Shown: positions 26,086 through 39,700 of the stretch, in pieces
How positions within the stretch are numbered: the first letter of the stretch is position 1
How the letters are laid out: each line of letters begins with the position of its first letter
Virus record (IMG/VR): IMGVR_UViG_3300030380_004378
Span: 1-47,411 of that record
Length of the DNA stretch: 47,411 nucleotides
Origin: a virus
Reading direction: 5' to 3' (one strand)
Notes under the pieces: model-generated
What the model saw: the letters and a program-made list of their open reading frames with translations, nothing else
What the model was told of the DNA's origin: nothing
Database searches by the model: none
Program-made: the position numbers and the translations under genes

Positions 26086-27681
26086 TTAGAATTCGAGTAT
26101 GATTTTAATGTCTTCCTTTTGACGAGAGTTTCTCACGATTTGGGGTCTATTGTCTAAGTAGACGATATCTCCCGACCCTTTATTTATCTCAGATTCAGAT
26201 AACCCTGCATTGAAATTAACCCCTAAATTGATTAATTTATTACCTGTTGGGTTATCAGTTCCTTTACTAAATGATAAATCAATTGATCCAGAAAAACCAG
26301 ATGTTTTTCCTTCAACGTCATTTGCTGTATTTGATGACTCAAATTGATATATTCTACCTGTAGTAGAAATACCAGTGTAATCAGTTTGGTCGTATGAAGA
26401 TTTATTGAAATGTAAAGAACGATCTCTAAAATATTTTAAGACTTTTGTTTCTTTATCATAAGATGCAATAAATCCAGTTGCTACTTTTCCTGCATTAGGT
26501 GATACAGTAAGAATTTGACTTATTTCCTCTCCAACCTGTGGAGTTCCAGTAACTGTTGAAAACTTAAATGCCTTTAAAGATGAGTAGGTGGAATCAGAAT
26601 ATACCGTATCTGTACCGACTTTAGTAGGATTTTTAACAATTCCAACCTGTGCAAATTTAGTATCAATTGGAAAATCTTTTGTTGAATCATCAAATCTCGC
26701 ATAAATTATGACTTTATCAGTTCCTAATTCTGAATATACATCTGATCCATGCCCCAATCCTGGTGGAATAATTGGGATTAATTTTGCTCTACCAGTTGCA
26801 CTTACATTGCTATTCAGAGTTCCTAAATCTACTAAACCATAAGTGTAACCTTTACCTCCAGAACTTACAGTAACATCGGTTATTTTACCATTTACGACAT
26901 CAACTCTTGCTTTTGCACCTGTGCCATCACCAAGTATATCAACTTCTTGTGCTAATCCATTTGCGTATCCAGTTCCAGCATTTTCGATATATACATGTTT
27001 AATTTGATTCAAGTTTACATCAGAATTACCATTCTCTCTAACCGCCCTAATTTGAGAATCAGTTGAAGTAGACCAATTATTAGGAACAGTGATAAATTCT
27101 GTTGAGTCAAATTTTATAATATCACTTGGTGAAACAGTAAATAAGTATTTCCATAGATAACCATCACCACTATTACCTGCTTTTGATGGTTCTAAATCTG
27201 TAAAAGTAGGTTCATCTTGTGATATATTTCCTAAAACATTAGTTCCAGAAGAACCATTATCAATACATACATACACCTTAAAATCAGAATTTAAGACATA
27301 ATAATTAGCATCATATAATCGATTTGCTTGTGTTAATGGACTTTGATTTGTCGCACTATAATCATCTCTATAAATTTCATATCTTGATCCTGAAGTCCAA
27401 TCTACTCTTCTTATAATTCTTCTTATATTTGCTGATGATACTTTTTTACCAAACATCATAGTGTCACCAGAGTGAGCACGATATGAGAAACTATCTGTTG
27501 GTGCGGGTGTTTTACTACTACTATTCCAATCTGATGTTCTACCATAACCAACAAGAGTGGGTGCTCCTGTAGGATTAGATAGACCTATAAAAACATAGTA
27601 AGAATTATTTGTATTTTCGACTGATTCTACAAAATTATTTGCGTTCAGGATTCTAAACTGATCAGTAACAATTGCTGGCAT
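26086..27681 (-). CDS. 8: Baseplate wedge protein gp8
   Basis: A 531-residue protein, longer than T4 gp8 (334). The N-terminus MPAIVTDQFRILNANNFVES, with YYVFIGLSNPTGAP, and the region SGDGYLWKYLFTVSPSDIIK (about 172-191) are typical. The C-terminus DIVYLDNRPQIVRNSRQKED (about 505-524) is also conserved. Gp8 dimers bind gp7 and gp6 in the wedge. A central part (about 225-290) contains the short beta repeat AGTGYANGLAQEVDILGDGT and GGKGYTYG. An exact late promoter is 21 bases before the start. Confidence 0.95.
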   Translation of the reverse strand: MPAIVTDQFRILNANNFVESVENTNNSYYVFIGLSNPTGAPTLVGYGRTSDWNSSSKTPAPTDSFSYRAHSGDTMMFGKKVSSANIRRIIRRVDWTSGSRYEIYRDDYSATNQSPLTQANRLYDANYYVLNSDFKVYVCIDNGSSGTNVLGNISQDEPTFTDLEPSKAGNSGDGYLWKYLFTVSPSDIIKFDSTEFITVPNNWSTSTDSQIRAVRENGNSDVNLNQIKHVYIENAGTGYANGLAQEVDILGDGTGAKARVDVVNGKITDVTVSSGGKGYTYGLVDLGTLNSNVSATGRAKLIPIIPPGLGHGSDVYSELGTDKVIIYARFDDSTKDFPIDTKFAQVGIVKNPTKVGTDTVYSDSTYSSLKAFKFSTVTGTPQVGEEISQILTVSPNAGKVATGFIASYDKETKVLKYFRDRSLHFNKSSYDQTDYTGISTTGRIYQFESSNTANDVEGKTSGFSGSIDLSFSKGTDNPTGNKLINLGVNFNAGLSESEINKGSGDIVYLDNRPQIVRNSRQKEDIKIILEF

Positions 27682-27701
27682 CGAATCTTAACTTTTCTTT
27701 T

Positions 27702-27709
27702 TATTTATA
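27702..27709 (-). promoter_or_regulatory. T4-type late promoter upstream of gp8
   Basis: Exact TATAAATA on the minus strand, in the 40-base gap between the giant gene (ends 27722) and gp8 (starts 27681). It allows gp8 and the DUF4815-type gene to be made independently of the 12.8-kb gene upstream. Confidence 0.75.
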
Positions 27710-27721
27710 GTGGTTCATGAA

Positions 27722-30700
27722 TCAAAGTCCAAATACTCTTATTGCACCAGTGGATCTCAAACCTCTAACTGAAGTGTTAACGTGATTTTTACGTTGAATA
27801 GTTGGGAAGGTTGAAAGACCAGCATCAACTGTTAATCCTGTAACGCCAATTGATATTGGATTTGCTGAACGCACAAGGTTTGCACCATATAGTCTTCCCC
27901 AATTAATTGTTCCAAGAGAAGTTGTCAAACCAGACTGACCAGTTGAATGGAATCCAACTGTATTAATACCTGATATAGATGACGCACTATTTGTATGAAC
28001 ATCACAAACAATTTCTCCTAATGAACCATTTTCAGAAATGGTCTTTACAACATAGATATTATCAATAAATGTAGTTCCTATACCTACAGTTGATGCGTTA
28101 ACTCCGTTTATAGATGTTAAACCATTACCAACTTTTGTTCCTGTAACCAATATTGGATAACCAACTTTTAATTTATCAGCATCAACATTTTCCAATACTC
28201 CGTTAGCATTTTGTGTAACTGCATTGAAGAAGAATTTAAGTGCTGGACCTCCACCCGATCTTGTTGTTTGTTGAATACCTGTAATAATACCTGTATAACC
28301 TTCTACATTTGCAATGGTATTAATTTTTTCAGTTTGGAATGATGGTAATTCTATGATAGTTTGTGGTGGATTTGTGAATGTATAACCAGCACCTGCATTT
28401 GTAATTGTTGTAGATGTAACTGAACCATTAGTCACTACAGCAGTGGCAGTAGCAGTTGTGCCAACACCAACTGGATCAGCAAACTTGATAGCAACATTTC
28501 CTGAATATCCTGAACCAGCAGTTCCTATTGTTAATGCTGTAATTGAACCAAGACCAGAAACTGTAGCAGTTACAGCTGCACCAACACCAATACTACCTGA
28601 AGAAATTAAAGCATCAACTTTACCATCACCTGACTGACTATATCTTTCTTTTTCATAATGGAATGATGTTGCATCATCTACAAATATACCATCATTTGCA
28701 CCTGTTCCTTTACCACTTGTAACTGATAAATCTCCAATTATTTTAGCAGTAGGGTATATTTGCGGTTCAATAGATGATCTTGTCTTATTGACAACTTCAC
28801 CATTTAATACTATATCAACTTTTTGTTTCTCCCATCTTACTGGTTTATTATTTGTTTCATCAACACCTATTCCAGTATAGATATCAGTTTCAACTAAATC
28901 AGCACCTAATATTTGTTTTACAATCCTATCACTTTGCTGTGATGTTGTAATTCCAATCGCTTCATTTTTTAGAACTCTAAATTCATCACCAATTTTTACA
29001 AATTCCTGAACATCTTGGATTAAAACATCAACTCCATCTTGACCTTTATAGAAGAATATATCAACTTTATCACCAGAATCAGGTGGTTCGCTAAATGTAA
29101 ACGTTGATCCACCCTCAAATTGATATGACTCCTTTGGTTTTTGTAAAACACCATTAATGAATATTAACAATACTGCATCAAGATCAATTAATTGTGATGT
29201 TGCATTGGATAAATCTTTCTCAAAACTAAGTATTTGACCATTAAAGAATAACGGGAACCTCACTTTCTGACCATCTTGAAGATTAGATATGCTGTCTATA
29301 AAATCAATTTCTCCAAACTGCCAAGCTGAGAATTTGTCTCTGAATACTTCAAGAACTTCTAACTCAAACTCTTGAATTGGTGCAGATAAATGAGATGCTG
29401 TAACTAAACCAACTGGTCTAAATTTATCCCCAATCTTAAATGAGTGACCTGGTCTTGTAATGCTAAACTTATTAATCTCAAATAATGTTGATCCAATACC
29501 AACTGAAGTTCTCGATGCACCAACTTCAACATTTAATAATAGATTAGAACCTGTATCTGTTGTTGCTCCTATACCTAATCTTGATATACCCTCAACCTGA
29601 AGATTCTCATATATTGGTTCAGGTATGATTAATCTTGGATTTACATAACTTGTGCCAGCAGAAACAATGTTAAATGCAAGTGTTCCACCAACACCAACAG
29701 TTGCTGTGATATTTGCACCATTACCACCGCCACCACCTTGTCCTACAAAGATGGTAATTGTATTTGTTGTAACCTCTCTAATTGCTGTTTGTATTCCTGC
29801 AATAGGATCTCCATTTGGATTACTTGTGATTGAAAGTCCTCTAGGATATGGGTGATTACCAAAGAATCCATCTTTAGAACACTTGAATACTAATCCACCA
29901 GTATCAATACCCACAGTGTCACTTGTTGTTAAACCATGACTTGGAATAGTTAATTTAAGAAGACCACTATGTGACTCGTAATCAGCATTGGTGGCTGTAA
30001 ATGCATTTCCACCAGATGCAGCAAAACTACCCTTACGTATTGAACCAATACCAGAACTAACAAAACGATGCACGTATGCTTGGTCTGTTACTCCAATTGC
30101 AACTGTGCCACCACGATATCCCGAACCAAATGTATTATCTTCAAAGAACTCAAATGCATTACCACCACCAACATATGTGTGAACGATAGTGCTTGGTCCT
30201 GCTTGAACCTCAAATGTTCTCTCAGAAACAATACCTGTTAAGAATAATGGTCTCTCATGGTCTTGGAATATCGTTGTAGTTACACCACTGTAACCAACAC
30301 AACTAAATTCTAAGTCTTTTAGTTGAACAGTATTTGGTCTTTCAAGTGCAAAACCATGAACCTTATTAGTAGTAACAGTAATAATACCTGTAATATTATC
30401 ATATGCTGCAGTGCTTATACCGTAATTAACACCTGAAGTTGTTGCAATACCAACCACACTTGTAATCGCTCCTGATGCATTCTTGAATAGTGATGCTTTT
30501 GCACCTACAAGTGGAGCATATCCAAGACCTGGTGTAGATCCAAGTGATACAATTAATCCACCTCTTGGAACTTGGTTTTGATTTATGTCTGATTCGGATA
30601 TAATAAACTGACCATTTTCTGAGGTAATACCTGTGAATTGAACTGTTGAAACACCAGCAGTCGTATCTGCAATAAATTCGTAATTATGTCCATCATTATT

Positions 30701-33700
30701 AGTTGTTAATGGTGTTTGGAATATACCATTAATGAATAATACTCCATTTCCTACACCAATACCAGAGGATGTATTTGCTCCACCAACAGTTAAACTATAA
30801 GTCTTACCTATTCCAGTAAAGTCATCTGATACATCATCAAACAACATATTAGTCGTATAGTCACTTCTAAGGAACGTTCTTCCACTAAAGTCTGCTTTTA
30901 CGAATGGTAGATTAGTGTCGGATCTCCTAGATCTTGTATTTCCTTTTGGTGGTTCAATAAAATGAACTGAACTATCAACAATATTAAATGATCCTCTATG
31001 TACTCTTGCATTATCGCTTGCAGAGTGTGTTGCTGCATTCACACCCAATACACCTCTTTGCACTTTTACCACTGGTAGAGTTGCAATACCAGCAGCAACA
31101 TCTTCAGCATCATTAATAATTCCAGTTGGTAGACTTGAGAAACCAACCTGTTCTATTTTCATGAATTCATTATTCACTTTAAGAACATCACTAGGTTGAA
31201 TCGAACCTATACCACTAAGAACAAATTGAGTATCAGTTGCACTAATATTTGCATCAAGTGTATGTGCGATTGATGTAAAGGTAATTGGTTGCTGAACTAC
31301 ACCATCAAGACCAATAATAGTCTTTGTAAGTTGTTTGTTCATTGTCAACTTGTGTGCGTTACCAGTTCCTATTCCTGTAAATGTGATTGCTGCACCTGCT
31401 GCAACATACTCTGGTCTTGAGAATAACTGGAATTGATTTTCATCAATGACTTTAGCAAAAACTGTGGTTGGTAGAATGGTTGTAACAACACCTGCAGTGT
31501 TTGCTGTTGAACCAATTGATAAAGCTGTTGCTGCAATTCCAATAAAGGTTGAGTCAAAAGTATAAGTTAGTTCTTCATTTGTGTTAAAGAAATGATTTGG
31601 AATTGTGAATACACCAGTTGATGTGCTTAATATACCTGAATTAGGATTAAAGATCTTACTGTAAATTGGTGTTCCATCAAATTTTAGATCAAATTTAGTT
31701 TTGTTTGCTCTTCTTCCTTCTAAACCATCATATGTTGATAAAAATACCTCTTGAGAAACAGTTCCATGAGATAATTTAGGAGGTGTATTATCAAAATCAT
31801 TATCTGTGTAGAAAATTTGATTATATGATTGAACTTCAATAAGAGATGTAAATTCAGAGTCTGGATAAAAACGTAGATTTATGTCATTACCACTTATTTC
31901 ACCACCAAATGTTCCAATACCCGTTGTTGAACCCATTGAAACAAATGGATACTGAACTGTGAGAATATCATCTGCATCTCTAATAGAGACAATTTGATGA
32001 ACTGCTGATGTTTCGCCACAAGAAACTCTTACAAGAGATTTAGAGGTGCTATCAATAAGTTTATTAAGGGTAGCGTATGTGATTACACTTGATGTTCCAG
32101 TTGAATATCCAGATTCAAGTCTTACACTTCTCTCTGCACCTGCTGGTTGATCTGATACAGAGAAACGATAAGTTCCTATTCCAGATGTTGTGGTTCCTAA
32201 TCCGACAATATTTGATCTAACTTCTAGTGAGTTGTTTAAATTATTATCAACTTGTAATTTAATTAAATTATTTTCGAGTTTTGCAGTAATGATGCCAACA
32301 GCACTTTGACTATTCGATAATTTTTTATCAACATAAATTTGTGATATAGATGTATTATTTCCATCAAAGTCAACTATAACCTCATTATAATTTACATCCT
32401 TAGTTACAGAATCTTCAACATAAATGTTTGCGTATAAAGTATTAAAATCACTTCTAGGAAATTCTACAATACTTGCAGTTGTTCCAGATGTAACTCCAAT
32501 GTTTGATCCAGTCTGTTTAACACTACCAATTGAATTGGTATTAATACCAACTAGATCGGTATTAAAGTCTATTTTTAAGATCTTAATGTCATGATCTTTA
32601 GTAAATTTCTCTACAGGTTCAAATAGTAGATTCTTATCACCACCAGCAGTGATTTCAGTCTTTAAGTCACCTAATTTAAGTGTTGTAAAATCTAATGTCT
32701 TATCAAATAATATTATATCATCTTCATCACTTAAAACTACTACCTCACTAAATTGAGTATCAAAAGTATCAGGATCAACTATCTGAATAAGATAATTACC
32801 AAAGTCTGCAGTAATTTTTTCTATAACACTATTATTTGCAGAAAAACCAACACTTGAAAATTCTGAACTAATATCATCATGTATTAAAACTCTATTGGAA
32901 ATACATCTTGAAAAATCAGTTAATATTTTAGTTGTAAATTGTAAATTTTTAGATTTATTGTTTAATATATCAAAGTCTTTTACATAATCAAAATTATTAA
33001 TTGCATCAACTCTACTATTTTCATTTACAACATCGAGTATAATTGTTGATAATGAAGTAGAAGCAGTTCCGATTTTTATCTTTGCATTATTTTGTATTGA
33101 CGCATCAGCAAAATTTTTCAATCCTGCTGGATGCAATAGACGATTAACTGGACTTACAAAATCATCCCAAACTATTGGACTTTTTACTGAGTATGATAAA
33201 TTTTGATAATAATCATTATCTGGTATAACTTGATAATCTTCACTTAACTTTCCAGTATCATCCAACCATCCATATTCTTGTCTATTTGAGAAATCTATCT
33301 TAAATTTTGCTTTATTATCAATTATAGATAATATTTCAGCGGAGACACCACTTATTATTCCCTTTATTCTATCTCCTTTTTTGATTACAAACAGACCATC
33401 TAATTTAATATAATCATCTCTTATTTCAACAACAGTTAAATCAGTTTTTTGATTATCAATAATAATTCTTTCATTTAGCTCAAATTGACCTCTTTCTTGA
33501 ATAGGTCTTATATCAGGATAATTTTTCTTATTAATTAATGTTGCATAACCTGACTGGAATGTTTTTGCAATACCAGGATTTGTTGTTAATCCAGCTAAAC
33601 TGAATATTAATTGTGAAGGAGTTCCTGCAATATAATTAACTACATCAAAGAATTCATAATTATGATTTTCAGAATTGAATCCATCACCTGTAATGGTTGT

Positions 33701-36700
33701 ATTAGTTGTTATTCCACCCTGTGTAGCACCTATACCTGCCTCTCCAATGCGTAATAATCCTTCAACAAACACTTCATCACCAATTGCAAAAGGTTCGGTT
33801 ACAAATCCATTTGTAGGTGTTTCAATGAAACATGTAATAATACCAGCATTTGGGAAAGGTGCTTGAATTACAGAATTTATTCCGACACCATTGGAATTAT
33901 TAATCGCAACAACTTTATGAATAACTGAATCTAAACCGTTAATTGGTGCGATAACTTCAACATCTGAAACTGTTTGATTTGGAGAAATTGCTTTTAGAGA
34001 GGAATCGTCAATAAGTGTATTAGATACTGGATTGAATAGTAATAAATTAGGTGCACTTGAATAGTTACTACCACCGCTTACAATTTCCACATTGTTTACG
34101 ACATCTAAATTATCAATATTTACAATTGGTGGTATAAATGCTTCAGGACTTAAAGTTTTATCGGAAGAATATTCATATCCAATATCAACAATTCTTACCT
34201 TTTGTATTCGACCAACATCACCAGATAGTGCTTTTATATTTGCACCCGCACCATTTTTACTTGCAACAGTATTAAATTGTGGTAATTTTTTATAATTAAA
34301 TCCTGATGATAGTATTTTAAATTCTTTTATTGTGCCTACAACATTTTTTGATCTAGTTGAATATTCAAGTTTATCACAGTCTAATTCTGTATATCTTAAA
34401 AATTCAGGAACATTTGGTGATATATTAAATGTTTCAGAAGTCACTCCAGATATTTTATACTCTCCATTATAAATGCTATCAACAAATCTTATTTCAGAAT
34501 AATTCTGAACGTCTGTATCTGAAGTGCTTATAAATCCACCTTTTGATAAACCATAATATAATTTTTCAGGTGAAGATGCTGAATATTGAATAGTTAAGGC
34601 AGCACCTACAATCGGTCTGTCTGGAGATGTTCCAATACCTATTGTTCCAACACCCACTACGTTAAAATTGGTAGAATCTTGTGAACTTAAATATTCATTT
34701 GTAAGTTCTCTATCATAGAATAATTTAAAGTCAAAGTCTGCAAGTGTAGTGCTAGATAAACCAAATGTTAGTTTTTGATTCTTTACTACAGTAATTCTTG
34801 GATTTATTGGTGCTATTGACTGATTTGCACCACCACTATTAGCAGTTATTGAGACTGTTTGTATAGGACTTACAGTTACATCTGTGAGTGTCTCTCCTAA
34901 TTCAATTCTTCTATCACTAACTTTATAGACATAATAGAGACCTGTTGATAATCCAGTTGCATTACCATCATATAGGACTTTATCTCCAGTTTCAAATCCA
35001 TGATTTATCAGATCTAAACGATTAGTTTCTACATCTGCAGCAGCAAAGGTTGTTGGATCAATGATTAGTTTCTCAAATTCAGAATTATATCTAACTGAAA
35101 TTGGAGTTGTAGTGCCGATTCCCACTGATAAATTGGGAACCACGTTCATTTTAATTACATCACCATTTTGCAAATTATGAGTTGTTGTATTCGCAGCTGC
35201 TACTTTTGTTGTTACTGTGCTAACAACTTTATCAACATCACCAAGAACCTGCTCATACTGTGTTGTAAAATTATATAATCCTGAACCTATACCTGAATTA
35301 ATACCATTTCCTAAGAAATATAATCCATCACTAGTGTTTGCAACACCAGCTCTTGTAGTTACAATACCTATGTAATTCTCATCCTTTTTAATTACAAATA
35401 CATCTGTAGATGTCTGACCTGAAAATGGCAACTCAAAAGATCCAGCAGCACTGTCATTAGGAGATACATCAAACTCTGCATTTGATACATTTGGTCTTGT
35501 CAATGTTACTTTCTGACCAGTTACAAAGGGATGATCGGGAAGATAAATTGCTCTCTCTGGTATAGAAACTTGAGTAATTGTTTCACCAACAACATAACTT
35601 GTTGTATATCCAACACCATCAGTTCCAACACCCACGGATTCAACACCATTAAAGAAAACAATATCATTTACTTTAGAGTCAAATTTATTGACTTTAACAG
35701 GAATTGTAAATCTATTATTGAGTATATCAACATTAGATCCAAAAGTATGTGCTACACCTGTATTTCTGAATACTCTTAGTATCTTATTAGTATTGTAAAT
35801 ATTGAGAACTTTAAGATTTTCAGTTGAATTACCTACACCGATTCTTATTGAACCACCTACTGAGACAGTGCTTGGTATTTTATTCACAAAAATGTCTTGT
35901 ATCAATCCGTTTAAATTACCAACGGTCATTGATTTCCCTAATGAAACTGTATCAGTGCTTACTCCAATTGTGAATGAATCTGTTAAACCACTTATAGATG
36001 TGCTAAGTCCAGATATAAAAACTGAATCTTCATTATTAATTTCAAGAACTGGTAGATAATTTACTTGAACTTCATTGGAATTATTCCAAGTAAATATTGC
36101 ATTATTAAATCTTGTTAGAGAAGTTTCAATATTTGATATTCCAATACCTACAATCTCTGAAACTTCAGCACTAAAACCTGAACCCTCTGTATCAGTATGA
36201 TCAAATGATGTTAAATCTCCAACTTTGTAACCTGAACCACCATTTAAAATTTGTATATTATTAATACCGCCTTTTGTAACTGCCTCAACATTTGATATTT
36301 GTCTTATAGTTTCATTTGATTCTACAATAAAATCATTATCTGCAAATTCTTCACTAACATTATATGGTTTAGTATTTCTTCTTAAATTTGATTTATTAAA
36401 ATCAAAATCATGATTCAATATTAAATTATCATTGATAAGAGGAGATCTATAAGTATCACCAACAAAATATGGATATAATCCTTCAATCTTGTTTGTAAAA
36501 GTGCTTAATCCTACTGTAGCAAAATATGCGTAGATACCATTAGGAAATTCTGGAGTTTTACAGAATCTACCGTTATGAATGTCCAAATCACCACTACCAT
36601 CAAATATAAAGTCATTAACAAAAAATCCATCATTGAATCCAGTTGGACGATTAGTAACCTTTGCTAGATCCTTCTTATATGATGATGAAATAATTTTGAG

Positions 36701-39700
36701 TGCAGAGTTAATGTTATCGGGATCAGAATATCCAAATGGTCCATAGATTGGATTACCATCATAAGCCCAACCAATTATAGGAGAGTGATCTGTAATTTTA
36801 TCAAATTCACCATTTGCTTTAATATCAAATGTTTCTTCAATATTCAATGCTGATGCCTGTGAATAACCATATACTGCAAAGGAAAGAGAATCTTCTCTTG
36901 AAGTAAGATTAATATCACCAAATCTCTCAGTGGTATTAACAGTAAGATTTCTTACTCTTGCACCAAATAAAGCATTTTTACCAGTCTCAATGACTCTAAC
37001 TTCTGTTGATAAACTATCATACCCAATACCAGAATTGATAACTACAGTATCAATAAGAAAACCATTACTAATAACAGGTCTAATTATTGCTCCTATACCT
37101 TGACCTGTTGTTTCAATCACAATATCAGGTATTGAATTATACTGACTTCCTTGATTAGTAACTATTACATCCTCTATTTTTCCGTTACTTATTACTGCTC
37201 TTAATTCTGCATCCTTACCATTTTGTATTGATATGTTAGGTTGAATTTGATGATTAAGAATAGTAGAACCATAATCAGTTCCTTTTTCATACAAATAAGC
37301 ACCTGTAAATGAACCTTTTACAATCGGAGTAAAGTTTATTGTGCCAGTAACAGTTGATCCATATGAAACTTCAACGTTTACCTTAATTTCAGGATATGTA
37401 AAAGTTTGATATCCAGTTCCAGTAGATCCTAAACCTACAAATTTACCTCTGTTAAAGTTACTTGTTACAGTAGCACCAATACCAGCATCAGATAATCTAA
37501 AGGAATCATCATCAATTTTAAAGACATAATAAGATGTAGTTGTAGATAAACCTTGTATTGCTTTTGGAGTTGTGCTCCCTAAACCAACTGTAGGAGAATA
37601 TTCGACTATATCTCCATGTGAAAAACCATGATTAATATAATTGATAGTATTATAGGAAGTTGATATGCCAGCAGGATCCACTCTTAGTTTGCGGTGCTGA
37701 TATCCAGAACCACCATTTATCACTCTTACTTTGAGTAATGTATTTTTTGTTTCAGTTCTAAATTTATGAATACCACTTGCAGCTGTGTCAGTTGCTAATC
37801 CAACAGTGTTGATACCTGCAATACCAGTTAAAGCATCAACTCTATTATTAAATATTCTGACAGTGGTTGGATTAACGACTCTTACAAAATAAGGATCTCC
37901 ATCTGACAAAGTTCCTGTAATAGTATTAGATGAATCATAAGCATTTCCAATACCTATTGATGCATTCCCTTCATTTTTATAAAATATTTTTTGACCATTT
38001 TCTAAGTTATGTTGTGTCTTAAATGTAATTGTTTCATCATCTTTGTCGATACCACCATTAAAAAATATATCTCTACTATCAAATGATATCTCTCTAAATC
38101 TTGCTCCTAATACTGGTTCTAGTGAACAACCACTTCCATTACCACCTGTTAATGATATGTTTATTATTTCATCAATATCAAATTCTTGTGGGTCAACAAA
38201 TATTTCTTTAACACTACCTGATAAAATTGGTTCTACTAATGCTGTTACTCCTGAACTTGATTCAACATTAATTACAGGTGGATTAATAATATCATATCCT
38301 TCACCTGAATTTAATACCTCTACATCCTTTAATGGTCCAAAGAAGATGTTATCATCTGATATTGGCGAATGAATTTGAACTCCATCAATTAAAATACCAA
38401 CATCATTTACTGTATTATCATGATTAGATGTAACAAATAAATTTTGAGATAATGGTATTCTTCTTAAAATTTTATCACTATCAAGTTTTCGATTTGCATG
38501 TCTTTGTAATATGAAATTATGACTACCTACCGTTGTTGAACCAATACCTACTTGTATAGTGCTTGCAGATCCAATCTGACTTCTTGAATTATATAATGCA
38601 ATTCTAGATATTTGAGAACCTGCGGATTCTGGTTGTGGATCAACATAATATACCCTTCCCGATGATAATCCAACAATCTGTTCACCGTCAGGTTGATATA
38701 CTACAACATCACCTTGTATTAATTTTATATTTGTATTTGCAGGAGGATTAAATCGAATAAAACTATACAAGTTGTTTAATGGATTCAACCCATCAAATCG
38801 AGCAGAATTGCCAGCACCTATAAAAGATTCTTCAGTTACATTTGCAGTAATATCATAACTAGGCAAAGAGTTGGACGCTACATATCCATCAATATTTGAG
38901 TCATTGTAAACATTAAGAACATCAGAAATTAAAGTTTCATTACCTGCTTGTATCTCTACACCAGTGCTATTTGCTTTTTGGATTACCCTACGAATGTCAT
39001 AATTTTCATTTGATTGAAACGGAATGGTAAGGTTTTGATTCTCTACATCAATAGTGTTTAATGTTGTGTCAATACTTTTAACATTAAATGATCCAATTAT
39101 AACTTGCTCATTTCTTTTTAAGATTACAAACTCATCACCTACTTTTAATGAAGATTTATCAATTGGTGTTTTTAATGTATAAGGACCTTGTCCCTCAACT
39201 TGAAATCTTGAACTTGTATTATATTTCCAAGAATTTGCAAAAATCTCTTTATAATTTGCATTATTATTGTTTATTTTTTCACCAACATTTTTAACAAAGA
39301 GATTTTCTCCTTCATTTACTAGATTAATATCAGATTCAGTAACTAACTCAGATAGCACACCAGTGATTCTTAAATCTACTCTTTTTGATAAATTACCATT
39401 CTCATATCCAAAAATAGTTTCATTAGATCGAATATCATCAGATGTATTGATACCAACGTTTATTCCACTACATCCAAAGAATTGATTAATAGTCTTTGAT
39501 GTATAGTCAATAATATTTGACCCACTTATAACAGTGCCAGTTGTTCCAAATCCAACAGTCGAATCAACAGAAATGACATTAGCATTTACTTGGGAATTAA
39601 AAAGTGCTTTAGTTTTGCCTGGTATTGTAAATATACCTTGAATTAAATCTCTATCATTAAATCCAACAAATAGTGATAATTTGTAATATGACTTACTATC